Translations under genes and position numbers: made by a program | In this document: piece after piece, positions 4,857 to 11,007 of the stretch | Layout: each line of letters opens with the position of its first letter | Position numbering within the stretch: the stretch's first letter is position 1 | The notes under the pieces: model-generated | The model's input: the letters and a program-made list of their open reading frames with translations, nothing else | What the model was told of the DNA's origin: nothing | Database searches by the model: none | Assembly: GCA_028726925.1 (NCBI GenBank) | Contig: JAQYPI010000131.1 | Coordinates: 1 to 11,007, forward strand | DNA: 11,007 bases | Origin: Caryophanales bacterium | Lineage (GTDB): Bacteria > Bacillota_I > Bacilli_A > RFN20 > CAG-826 | Reading direction: 5' to 3'

Positions 4857-6242
4857 ATGTCCCTATCCCTGTTCGTCGCGTCCCCTTTCGAAGGAAAACC
4901 CTATCTCGTCTTGTTACCTCTTGCCCTCATCTTGCTTTTCGGCAAAGCTTGCTCTTTGCTCGTCGGCAAAATCAAAGTGCCCCAAGTCGTCGGCTTCCTC
5001 CTCGGAGGATTGCTCCTCGGGCTTTTCTATTTCATCCCTGCCGAAAAGAATTTCATCCTGAACGATTACACCGTCTCGGGCATCAATGACCTCGCGAAGA
5101 TCGGGGTCGTCCTCATCCTCTTCTCCGCGGGTCTTGAGACGAATCTCAAAGTCATCAAGAAGCAAGGGCTTTCTTGCATCTCCATCACCGCGTTCGGGGT
5201 TCTTTTCCCCTTGGCCTTGGGGTTCTTGTGCAGCTACTTGTTCCGCGTTTACGGCCATATGGATCCCCTCTTTTACGATTCTTTGGCCGAGAAAGGCGTC
5301 AATCCCATCTTCTCGGATATCTATTATGGGGTCATCTTGACCGCGACGAGCGTCTCCATCACGGTGGCCGCCCTCAAAGAGATCGGCAAGCTCGACGGGC
5401 CGGTCGGGACAGCGCTCGTGTCCGCGGCCATCCTCGATGACGTCATCGGCATCGTGATGCTGTCCCTCGTTCTTTCCCTTAGCGGCGGCGGGGAAGAGAC
5501 GCCATTCTGGGTCATCCCCACGGGCGAAGGGCCCCTTTCCGTCCTCTTCCTCGTCCTCATCATGCTCGCGTTCTTCGCCCTCTCGATCGGGGTGGGAATC
5601 TTGGTGCATCGCTTCTTCGACTGGATGGGTCGGAAATACCCCCATCACCGCCGCCTCCCGATGGTCGCCTTTGGTCTTTGCTTCCTCTGGGCTTGGCTCG
5701 CGGAAGTCTTCCACATCGCGGACATCACCGGGGCCTACATCGCCGGGCTCATTCTTTCCAACACGAGTGCCGCGGGTTACATCGATCACCGGGCCGAGAC
5801 GACGGGGAACGTCATCTTCGCCCCGGTCTTCTTTTCTAGTGTCGCCCTCAAGATGTTCCAAGCCTTTGGAGCGGGTTCTTCTTCCGGTTTCCAAGGATCG
5901 TTCGACGCGATGTTCCTGGTCTTCGGCTTCGTCTGGATCCTCATGGGGATCCTCGGCAAGTTCCTCGGGGCGGGCGCCGGGGCTTTGCTTACGAAATTCC
6001 CCCTTCGCGATTCTTCTGCAATCGGCATCGGCATGATGGCCCGGGCGGAAGTCTTGATCGTGACCGCGCAAGTCGGAGCGGATAACGGTCTCGTCGACAA
6101 CAGCATCATCCCTTTCACCTTGGGGCTCATCATCGTCACGTCTTTCTTAGCCCCCATCCTTTTGCGTCTCCATTACCGTCATGATAAGGGCGATAACGGC
6201 AGCCATTCCGCGGGAAATCCGCGTGAAGCGGCCTCGATTTGA
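4857..6242 (+). CDS. Na+/H+ antiporter of the CPA (NapA/Kef-like) type
   Basis: This 461-residue membrane protein has about 12-13 hydrophobic segments and is expected to exchange Na+ (or K+) for protons across the cytoplasmic membrane. Family marks are 'VPQVVGFLLGGLLLG' (residues 41-55), 'LILFSAGLETNLKVIK' (86-101), 'LTATSVSITVAALKEIGKLD' (161-180, the discontinuous helix of the ion site) and 'AAILDDVIGIV' (190-200). The paired Asp194-Asp195 is typical of the electrogenic NapA-like branch; KefB/C-type proteins have other residues there. A later 'MMARAEVLIVTAQ' is the segment where the family often carries a conserved basic residue. There is no C-terminal RCK/TrkA-N or USP domain. The first extracytoplasmic-type loop (about 131-157) is longer than I would expect. 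The start is ATG at 4857 with an SD upstream. Ion specificity cannot be read from sequence alone. Confidence 0.93.
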   Translation: MSLSLFVASPFEGKPYLVLLPLALILLFGKACSLLVGKIKVPQVVGFLLGGLLLGLFYFIPAEKNFILNDYTVSGINDLAKIGVVLILFSAGLETNLKVIKKQGLSCISITAFGVLFPLALGFLCSYLFRVYGHMDPLFYDSLAEKGVNPIFSDIYYGVILTATSVSITVAALKEIGKLDGPVGTALVSAAILDDVIGIVMLSLVLSLSGGGEETPFWVIPTGEGPLSVLFLVLIMLAFFALSIGVGILVHRFFDWMGRKYPHHRRLPMVAFGLCFLWAWLAEVFHIADITGAYIAGLILSNTSAAGYIDHRAETTGNVIFAPVFFSSVALKMFQAFGAGSSSGFQGSFDAMFLVFGFVWILMGILGKFLGAGAGALLTKFPLRDSSAIGIGMMARAEVLIVTAQVGADNGLVDNSIIPFTLGLIIVTSFLAPILLRLHYRHDKGDNGSHSAGNPREAASI

Positions 6243-6308
6243 GGGAAAATTTCGGATTGAGCCTCCTTTCTTTTTTAAGAAAGTAAGAAATTAGTAAGTT
6301 TCTTCTCC
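6243..6308. repeat. Intergenic AT-rich dyads upstream of the riboswitch promoter
   Basis: Two adjacent inverted repeats are visible: CTTTCTT-TTTT-AAGAAAG (6266-6283) and AAGAAA-8-TTTCTT (6285-6304). A short GAGG...CCTC pairing (6241-6244 with 6262-6265) precedes a T-rich run and could be a weak terminator for the antiporter, but the stem has only 4 bp. The dyads could instead be protein-binding sites or an UP-like element for the downstream promoter. Confidence 0.45.
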
Positions 6309-6332
6309 CCTCCTTATAGGAGGCGGTATAAT
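6309..6332 (+). promoter_or_regulatory. Promoter region of the riboswitch operon with palindrome
   Basis: A perfect -10 TATAAT lies at 6327-6332. Directly upstream, in the place of the promoter spacer, is the palindrome CCTCCT-TAT-AGGAGG (6309-6323). No convincing -35 is found at 16-19 bases (best TTCTCC). A palindrome in the spacer of a promoter with a poor -35 is what a regulator-dependent promoter looks like. AGGAGG followed 7 bases later by ATG could also be read as an SD, see findings. Confidence 0.5.
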
Positions 6333-6333
6333 G

Positions 6334-6419
6334 TTCCTCGACAAAGGCAAACCTTGCGTGAGCAGGGGACGCAAAGCTAAAGGGTCCCACGTGGATAGCC
6401 AGTTACCGACGTGAAGGAA
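6334..6419 (+). ncRNA. Cyclic-di-GMP class I riboswitch (GEMM-I)
   Basis: The conserved core is present in order. GGCAAACC is at 6346-6353. The P2-type hairpin CCUUGC/GCAGGG (6352-6357, 6362-6367) is closed by the GNRA tetraloop GUGA (6358-6361). GGGACGCAAAGC (6366-6377) is the junction signature. A P3 arm GCUA/UAGC (6376-6379, 6396-6399) carries an inner UCC/GGA stem and an asymmetric bulge, as expected of the tetraloop receptor. The 3' junction is GUUACCGA (6402-6409). The flanking P1 can form from UUCCU-CG-AC (6334-6342) with GU-GA-AGGAA (6411-6419), seven pairs around two mismatches. The 3' strand of P1 overlaps the SD of the next gene (AAGGAAGGG, 6414-6422). With only 13 bases from P1 to the ATG there is no room for a terminator, so control is probably at translation initiation. 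If P1 forms as drawn, ligand binding would hide the SD, which suggests repression by c-di-GMP; the sign is an inference. Confidence 0.93.
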
Positions 6420-6432
6420 GGGTTAAGCGTCC

Positions 6433-7320
6433 ATGTACTCCGAAAGATTGCGAAAACGACGCCGGAGAAGAATCGTCCTCTCCGCGCTTTTTTCGCTTCT
6501 CGGGATCGGAACGCTTGGCACCGCCACCTTCGCCTGGTTCATAACGGTCCGCGCGGTTCAGCTCGGTTACATGGGCGTCCAGGTCATGAATACGGACGAC
6601 CTTCGCATCACCTATAAGTTCTACGGGTATGACGATGATATCCGCGAAGGCAAGGCACTCTCTTTCGAGGGAGAAAACCCCGACCCATTCCTTGAGGAAT
6701 ACGACTCCTTCATCACGGACCGTAACGAGCACAATAACCGCATCGTCAAGATCGACGTCGAGACGATTCGCGTGCAAACCGAGGCCCGTTATCTCCAGCT
6801 CGCTCTTTCTTGCACACAGGGCTTCTGTTCTGCGAAGGAAGACGGCAAGAATTACGTCTCTCCCTATATCTCGAACATCATCTATTTCCGGGCTGCGGTC
6901 GCAAGCATCGATGGGGTAGCCGCGGGCAGCGATGAATGGTATACCGCCTTACACGCGGCAAACACCGCCGACACTATCTACACGAGCGCGGTCAATTTCT
7001 TCAAAAACGAAGGTCTAGCGGCCTCCACGTTCGTCGGCAGCAATTACGAAAGCGCCGCCTCGATCACGGCCGTCGAGAAAACCGCAGATCTCACGATCTC
7101 GAGCCAAGCCCTTGGCGTTTCCTTACCCGCGGGCACGAAAAAAGCGACCTTCTACGTGGAATACAATTATTCTTCCACCTTGATCGAGGCCTACCAGAAG
7201 AAAAACTATTTCGACGATGCCGCCTGGGGCACGACGGACATCCTCAAGGGGGATTCCATCAGTTTCGCGAATGACATCCCCTATATGCGCGTTGAATACG
7301 GCGAGGCGGTGGCCGCATGA
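6433..7320 (+). CDS. Exported surface protein with TasA/SipW-type N-terminus, 295 residues
   Basis: The N-terminus is unusually basic (RKRRRRR, residues 7-13), followed by a hydrophobic segment ending in 'GTATFAWFITV'. This A-x-F-A-W-F pattern resembles the signal region of SipW-processed matrix proteins such as TasA and camelysin. The rest is hydrophilic and probably extracellular, with beta-strand-like stretches ('LRITYKFYGYDDD', 'ARYLQLALSC', 'KKATFYVEYNYSS'); two Cys occur near residues 130-136. There is no LPXTG motif and no clear second membrane segment. ATG at 6433 follows the SD AAGGAAGGG by 10 bases. The gene is first in the operon directly under the c-di-GMP riboswitch and overlaps the next gene by four bases (ATGA), so the two are probably translationally coupled. 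A matrix or fibre subunit, or a partner of the large downstream protein, is the best inference; no family assignment is certain. Confidence 0.85.
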   Translation: MYSERLRKRRRRRIVLSALFSLLGIGTLGTATFAWFITVRAVQLGYMGVQVMNTDDLRITYKFYGYDDDIREGKALSFEGENPDPFLEEYDSFITDRNEHNNRIVKIDVETIRVQTEARYLQLALSCTQGFCSAKEDGKNYVSPYISNIIYFRAAVASIDGVAAGSDEWYTALHAANTADTIYTSAVNFFKNEGLAASTFVGSNYESAASITAVEKTADLTISSQALGVSLPAGTKKATFYVEYNYSSTLIEAYQKKNYFDDAAWGTTDILKGDSISFANDIPYMRVEYGEAVAA

Positions 7321-10300
7321 AAAAGAAAGCCCTCATCGCCTTAACGAGCGCGTTCAGCGTCTTCCTCATTGGGACGATCGGCCTTTCGCTTGCCTGGTTC
7401 ACGACCGCGAAAATCGTTGACACGTCCCGTTTGGATGGTTCCGTTCTCCGTTCCTATTTCGACATCAAAGAAGGCAAGGCTGCGGACGATACCTACGGCT
7501 CGCAGGAAAACCCTTTCGTCATCACCCGTCCCAAGCACTGGGAAAACCTCGTCAAGCTGCAATACGCGATGAAGGATTTCGATATCGCGGACTATTACTT
7601 CGAGGTCGGCAAGGACTTCGCCGATGGGAACGGGACGAATTACCAAGTCTACAACTATAGCAACGCCGGCATTGCGGACGGGACCTATTCAAACATTCTT
7701 AACCTTGGCGGTCTCGCGACCCTGCCCCCTTTGGGTTCTAACGAAAAACCGTTCCGGAACCACATCAAGGGCAATGACCTGACCATCTCAAACTTCAAGG
7801 TCGGCGGCGAAGGGTATGGTGACATCGGCATTTTCGGCTACGTCGGGGAAGAGATCGTCAATGCCAAAGGAGAAGTCATTTCTGCCGCGGGGACCTGTAA
7901 AAACCTCTATTTCGACAATTTCACAATCGACGTGAGCAAGGCGAGCCACGTCGTCACCACTCAACACGAAGCCCACACCAAAACAGACACCCCCTATGTC
8001 GGTTATCTCGCCGGCCACGTCACGCGCTCCAATTCTTTCACGAATGTTTACGTCAATCGGTGCACGATCGACGGCGCATCTACGAAGGAAGGGAATACCA
8101 ACAACTACGGTTATTACGGGTATGCGGAATTTGACTCCCTCGGGGGGCAATACGGCAAAGGCAGCAACTATCAATTCACCTTGAATTCCCAAGCCTGTTA
8201 CAACTTTTTCGATCAGAACTACAATGTTGATGGGGACCCCACCCACCAGATTTCCAAAGAACAACTCGTTCTTCGCAACACCGCGGAAACCGCGAGCTTT
8301 GAACCCGACGATAATGGCGACCGCATTTTGCGCATGGCTGACGGTGGCAAGGTCATCCCTTTTTCCGATGCCGTGAGCACCAGCACCGCAGCGGGATCGA
8401 CCACCTATGTCATGCAAGGCAACAACATCGGAGCTTCTGCGAAACGCAATTATTCTTTATCCACGATTGGGTTTGCCGAGACCGAATTCGTTGAAAACAC
8501 CCATGAATATAACCTTTATTATGAAAAAGACGGCGTGAGGCAGGTGCCGAGTCAGTCTCCCCATTATTATGACCATTCCCTTGCCGACGCGAATGAAGGC
8601 ATGGTCGTTGTTGATGGAGTAGAATATCCAACCCCTTATTATTACCCTGCAACCGATGCCAACGGGGATAGGCAATGGATGTATGGGGAGTCCTATAACC
8701 GAACAGTCATTGAAGGTTATGACGTCTATGACTTCAGCACTCAGATAACCCTTCCAAAATACAAAAGTCCCGGCAAAGCCACGGCCGCATCCGTCGATAT
8801 TCTAGAAGGGTATTATCGCCTGGACCAAGGAGAAGTCACCCCTATTCCTTTCGGCGAACCGATATATGAAAAATCCAACGGTTTCCTCTTTTGGTACGAC
8901 TTTACAGTAAGCCTCCCGGTCAACCTGATTTCGTTCGAAAACCTTCAAGAAGGCACTCACTACTTCTCCGCTTACGTCCACTTGAAAGTTACGTTCTCGT
9001 TGAGTACCACTTCTTCTCAAGAGGTTTATTTCTTCTTTGGCTCCACTTCCGCTGACGCAGATGGAAATCTCGTTCTCGACCCAAAACCCGTCTTAATCAA
9101 CAACGCTTCCAAACCTTTGGACATCATTTTTTCGCAAGAGGATTCCATCGCGACTCCAATCGTCTCTCAAAATGGAGAAGATTTTGTTTTTGATGATAAA
9201 ATCGCCCATATTTCGGACAAAACCTTCGAAGCCCCCGTTTTGTATTATGAAGTTTTCGATGGTGTCGAAAGCGCTTCGCCAGTTACCGTAGATCAAAACC
9301 AAATCAAATACACGGACTTTGTTTTTGTCGAAGGCAATCCGAACCGATGGGAAATGACAGTCGTCACCAAAGATCCCGTGCCAAACGGCGAATCCATGAA
9401 CTACTTTGTCGCAGACCAAAGTTTGTTGACGGCATCTGGATACAACGCAAAAAACATTGACGTCGTAGGAGGAGGCGTTTCCTACTACTACCAAACAATC
9501 GGAAACACGACGCTTGCGGTTATCGCAATGCCGGTCGAAACAACGTCGAATTTTATGGTTAACGCCCCTCCAGCCAAAGGAACTCCGTTTTACGCCACTT
9601 CCTATCTCCCTGGCTCTATCGTTCTTTACCTAAAAAACACCTCGAACGCGATCGACAACAGGAACGATGAACTGGGCAACATCTCTTTCTCATACGTTTC
9701 GCCTTCAATCCTTGGCTCTTCTCTTACAACCGTCGCTCCAACCTTCAAGAAAGGGGCAGGCAACTTCTTGAGTTTACAAAACGCCGCGGATTCCAGCGAA
9801 GACTATACCGCACCAGATACCGGTGGCTTCCTTCAAATCACGGCAACGGAATCCATCCGTTTGACCGAGCGTTCCGTCCAAAAGGTTTCCTATTGCGCCT
9901 TGGACAAGGACGGCAACGTTCTTGGGTCCTATAACACGGACGGAAGCACCACTATGTCCGATGATGAAAAGCTACAAATCGATACTTATGTCATAGCCCT
10001 CGGCGGTTATGACACGGGCGATGGTGATATTTGGGTCACGAACGTAGACTTCTCTTACAAGGCGCGCGACGGCTATGGGGGCACGTTTGGATCCGTCGAA
10101 TATCGGTCTACGCCGGATACCGTGAAGGAAACAGTCTTCAATTTCTTTTTGGCCACCCCTGTGAAATGCGATTACCGCGTCGCCGTCATGTACAAGGAAA
10201 ACGAGAAGAAATACTATCTCTATGTTGATGCGACTGTGACGGTCACCATCAATTACTTCCTGTACCAACCGGCCGATGTCACCTATTCCCTCTCGATCAA

Positions 10301-10385
10301 CGGAGGGGCGAACATAACCGGGAGTGGTTCAATCGAAATAGCCGCCGCGCCCCGAAATTCGTGGCAGGCATTAACCTTAACGTAA
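7317..10385 (+). CDS. Large exported protein with GLUG/beta-helix-like region, 1022 residues
   Basis: The N-terminus has KKK, a hydrophobic segment and 'LSLAWFTTAKIVDTS' (residues 23-37), the same export type as the upstream protein. 'NPFVITRPKHWENLVKLQ' (65-82) is the usual lead-in of bacterial surface proteins with right-handed beta-helix or GLUG-type repeats. The matching repeats follow: 'GYGDIGIFGYV' (167-176 region), 'CKNLYFDNFTIDVS' (194-207) and 'PYVGYLAGHV' (226-235) with 'FTNVYVNRCTIDG' (241-253). Residues from about 330 to the end are beta-rich, Ser/Thr/Tyr/Asp-rich and unrecognised, perhaps several Ig-like modules. No LPXTG, SLH, or C-terminal membrane anchor is visible, so retention could depend on the partner protein. 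The start is the ATG overlapping the previous stop. Base composition drops within the gene: 9121-9360 is about 41% G+C by hand count against roughly 50-55% near its start. The likely role is c-di-GMP-controlled adhesion or matrix formation. Confidence 0.88.
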   Translation: MKKKALIALTSAFSVFLIGTIGLSLAWFTTAKIVDTSRLDGSVLRSYFDIKEGKAADDTYGSQENPFVITRPKHWENLVKLQYAMKDFDIADYYFEVGKDFADGNGTNYQVYNYSNAGIADGTYSNILNLGGLATLPPLGSNEKPFRNHIKGNDLTISNFKVGGEGYGDIGIFGYVGEEIVNAKGEVISAAGTCKNLYFDNFTIDVSKASHVVTTQHEAHTKTDTPYVGYLAGHVTRSNSFTNVYVNRCTIDGASTKEGNTNNYGYYGYAEFDSLGGQYGKGSNYQFTLNSQACYNFFDQNYNVDGDPTHQISKEQLVLRNTAETASFEPDDNGDRILRMADGGKVIPFSDAVSTSTAAGSTTYVMQGNNIGASAKRNYSLSTIGFAETEFVENTHEYNLYYEKDGVRQVPSQSPHYYDHSLADANEGMVVVDGVEYPTPYYYPATDANGDRQWMYGESYNRTVIEGYDVYDFSTQITLPKYKSPGKATAASVDILEGYYRLDQGEVTPIPFGEPIYEKSNGFLFWYDFTVSLPVNLISFENLQEGTHYFSAYVHLKVTFSLSTTSSQEVYFFFGSTSADADGNLVLDPKPVLINNASKPLDIIFSQEDSIATPIVSQNGEDFVFDDKIAHISDKTFEAPVLYYEVFDGVESASPVTVDQNQIKYTDFVFVEGNPNRWEMTVVTKDPVPNGESMNYFVADQSLLTASGYNAKNIDVVGGGVSYYYQTIGNTTLAVIAMPVETTSNFMVNAPPAKGTPFYATSYLPGSIVLYLKNTSNAIDNRNDELGNISFSYVSPSILGSSLTTVAPTFKKGAGNFLSLQNAADSSEDYTAPDTGGFLQITATESIRLTERSVQKVSYCALDKDGNVLGSYNTDGSTTMSDDEKLQIDTYVIALGGYDTGDGDIWVTNVDFSYKARDGYGGTFGSVEYRSTPDTVKETVFNFFLATPVKCDYRVAVMYKENEKKYYLYVDATVTVTINYFLYQPADVTYSLSINGGANITGSGSIEIAAAPRNSWQALTLT

Positions 10386-10416
10386 AGCAAATCCATCCAA
10401 TGGGTTTGCTTTTTTT
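10386..10416 (+). terminator. Intrinsic terminator of the surface-protein operon
   Basis: A 9-bp stem (AGCAAATCC 10386-10394 with GGGTTTGCT 10402-10410, one G-U pair) has a 7-base loop and is followed by six more T's (10411-10416). It begins right after the TAA stop. The last T is shared with the stop codon of the convergent sbcC gene. Confidence 0.9.
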
Positions 10417-11007
10417 CATTCCGTCTTGATCTGGATGCTTGAGCCAGATTCGTTTTTGCTTACGACAATCTGATAGGGCAAAGATTCCTCAAGGGCGTCG
10501 ACGTGGGAAATCACCCCGATCATCCTGCCGCCTTCGGAAGAAAGGTTCTGCAATACCTTGATCGCGCGACGTAAGACATCCGCGTCCAAAGAGCCGAAGC
10601 CTTCATCGATGAACATGCAGTTCATCTCGATGCCCCCGGCATTCATCCCAATGGCCTCGGAGAAGCTTAGGGCCAGGGCAAGCGCGGCTTCGAAGGTCTC
10701 GCCCCCAGACAACGTACGGACATCACGGGTCTCCCCATTTAGATGGTCCCGGACATCGATGTCGAGGCCAGCCTGGGCATTTCCTTTCGCGCGGGAAACA
10801 TCGCTTAAGGCAAAATCGTAGGCGCCATCGCTCATCTCATAGAGCTTAATGCTCGCGAGGCGGAGGATCTCCTCGAACAAGGGTCGGATACGATACGTCT
10901 CGAAATTGAGTTTGGGACCGCCCGGGAAACGCCCTTGGGCGATGAGTGCAATCTCTTCCGCGGCATTGCTTTCCTCGATTTGGCTGGAAAGATCCTTAAC
11001 CGCGAAC
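10416..11007 (-). CDS. sbcC: Exonuclease SbcC, C-terminal part (runs off right edge)
   Basis: SbcC is the ATPase subunit of the SbcCD (Rad50/Mre11-type) nuclease, which processes hairpins and DNA ends in the cytosol. The visible 196 residues are the C-terminal ATPase lobe: 'FPGGPKLNFETYRI' and 'FEEILRLASIKLYEMSDGAYDF' are family-typical. The ABC signature is 'LSGGETF', the Walker B is 'CMFIDEGFGSLD' with the catalytic Glu, and the H-loop is 'VISHVDAL'. The reading frame continues to the window edge, so the gene is cut by the window and is not truncated. Full-length proteins are about 1000 residues with a long coiled coil and zinc hook, and sbcD would be expected upstream, outside the window. 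The gene is convergent with the surface operon and its TGA overlaps the last base of that terminator. Confidence 0.95.
   Translation of the reverse strand, partial: FAVKDLSSQIEESNAAEEIALIAQGRFPGGPKLNFETYRIRPLFEEILRLASIKLYEMSDGAYDFALSDVSRAKGNAQAGLDIDVRDHLNGETRDVRTLSGGETFEAALALALSFSEAIGMNAGGIEMNCMFIDEGFGSLDADVLRRAIKVLQNLSSEGGRMIGVISHVDALEESLPYQIVVSKNESGSSIQIKTE

Noticed and set aside
4914..6071. Long minus-strand open frame (385 codons) opposite the antiporter gene
   Set aside because: It is a low-complexity Asp/Glu/Arg/Gly-rich product that mirrors the antiporter codons; the plus strand encodes a clear antiporter family protein.
6254..6272. Similarity of the sequence around CCTCCTTTCT to the 3' end of 16S rRNA
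   Set aside because: The match is about ten bases with differing flanking sequence and no other rRNA sequence nearby; treated as chance in a pyrimidine-rich stretch.
1..11007. CRISPR arrays, insertion sequences, integrase or attachment sites
   Set aside because: No regularly spaced direct repeats, transposase frames, terminal inverted repeats or integrase genes were seen; the tRNA 3' end has no visible partial duplicate in the window.

Overview
The window looks like a chromosomal segment of a low-to-mid G+C Gram-positive bacterium of the Bacilli / Erysipelotrichia-like gut lineages. The evidence is a lipoprotein with a Ser-rich linker and an InlB/Listeria-Bacteroides-type repeat, two exported proteins with 'AxFAWFxT'-type N-termini, Gram-positive style promoters and Shine-Dalgarno (SD) sites, and a cyclic-di-GMP riboswitch. 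The species cannot be named from the sequence alone.

Layout. The 5' end of an adenine deaminase gene (minus strand) runs off the left edge (1-350). Next is a 592-residue lipoprotein (minus, 493-2271) with its own terminator. A 378-base gap (2272-2649) follows. It carries no convincing gene, but its right end holds a candidate ~70-nt small RNA on the minus strand, antisense to the ribosome-binding site of a small plus-strand hypothetical gene (2650-2946). A bidirectional terminator separates that gene from a minus-strand tRNA-Thr(CGT), which has a near-ideal promoter. A minus-strand integral membrane protein (3089-3736) is divergent from a GNAT acetyltransferase (plus, 3789-4244). The GNAT gene overlaps the 3' end of an unrecognised 186-residue protein (minus, 4207-4767) by 38 bases. 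That gene is divergent from a CPA-type Na+/H+ antiporter (plus, 4857-6242).

The most interesting part is 6266-10416. A promoter region with an AGGAGG-type palindrome leads into a class I c-di-GMP (GEMM-I) riboswitch whose 3' flank merges with an SD. It controls a two-gene operon with an ATGA overlap, encoding a 295-residue exported protein and a 1022-residue exported protein with a GLUG/beta-helix-like region. The operon ends in a strong intrinsic terminator. I infer a c-di-GMP-controlled cell-surface, matrix or adhesion system. The window closes with the C-terminal part of SbcC (minus, 10416 to the edge), convergent with the operon.

Most genes here are single transcription units with their own promoters. 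Only the surface-protein pair is a clear operon. Two genes (GNAT and the 186-residue protein) have -10 elements placed so that their mRNAs would be essentially leaderless.
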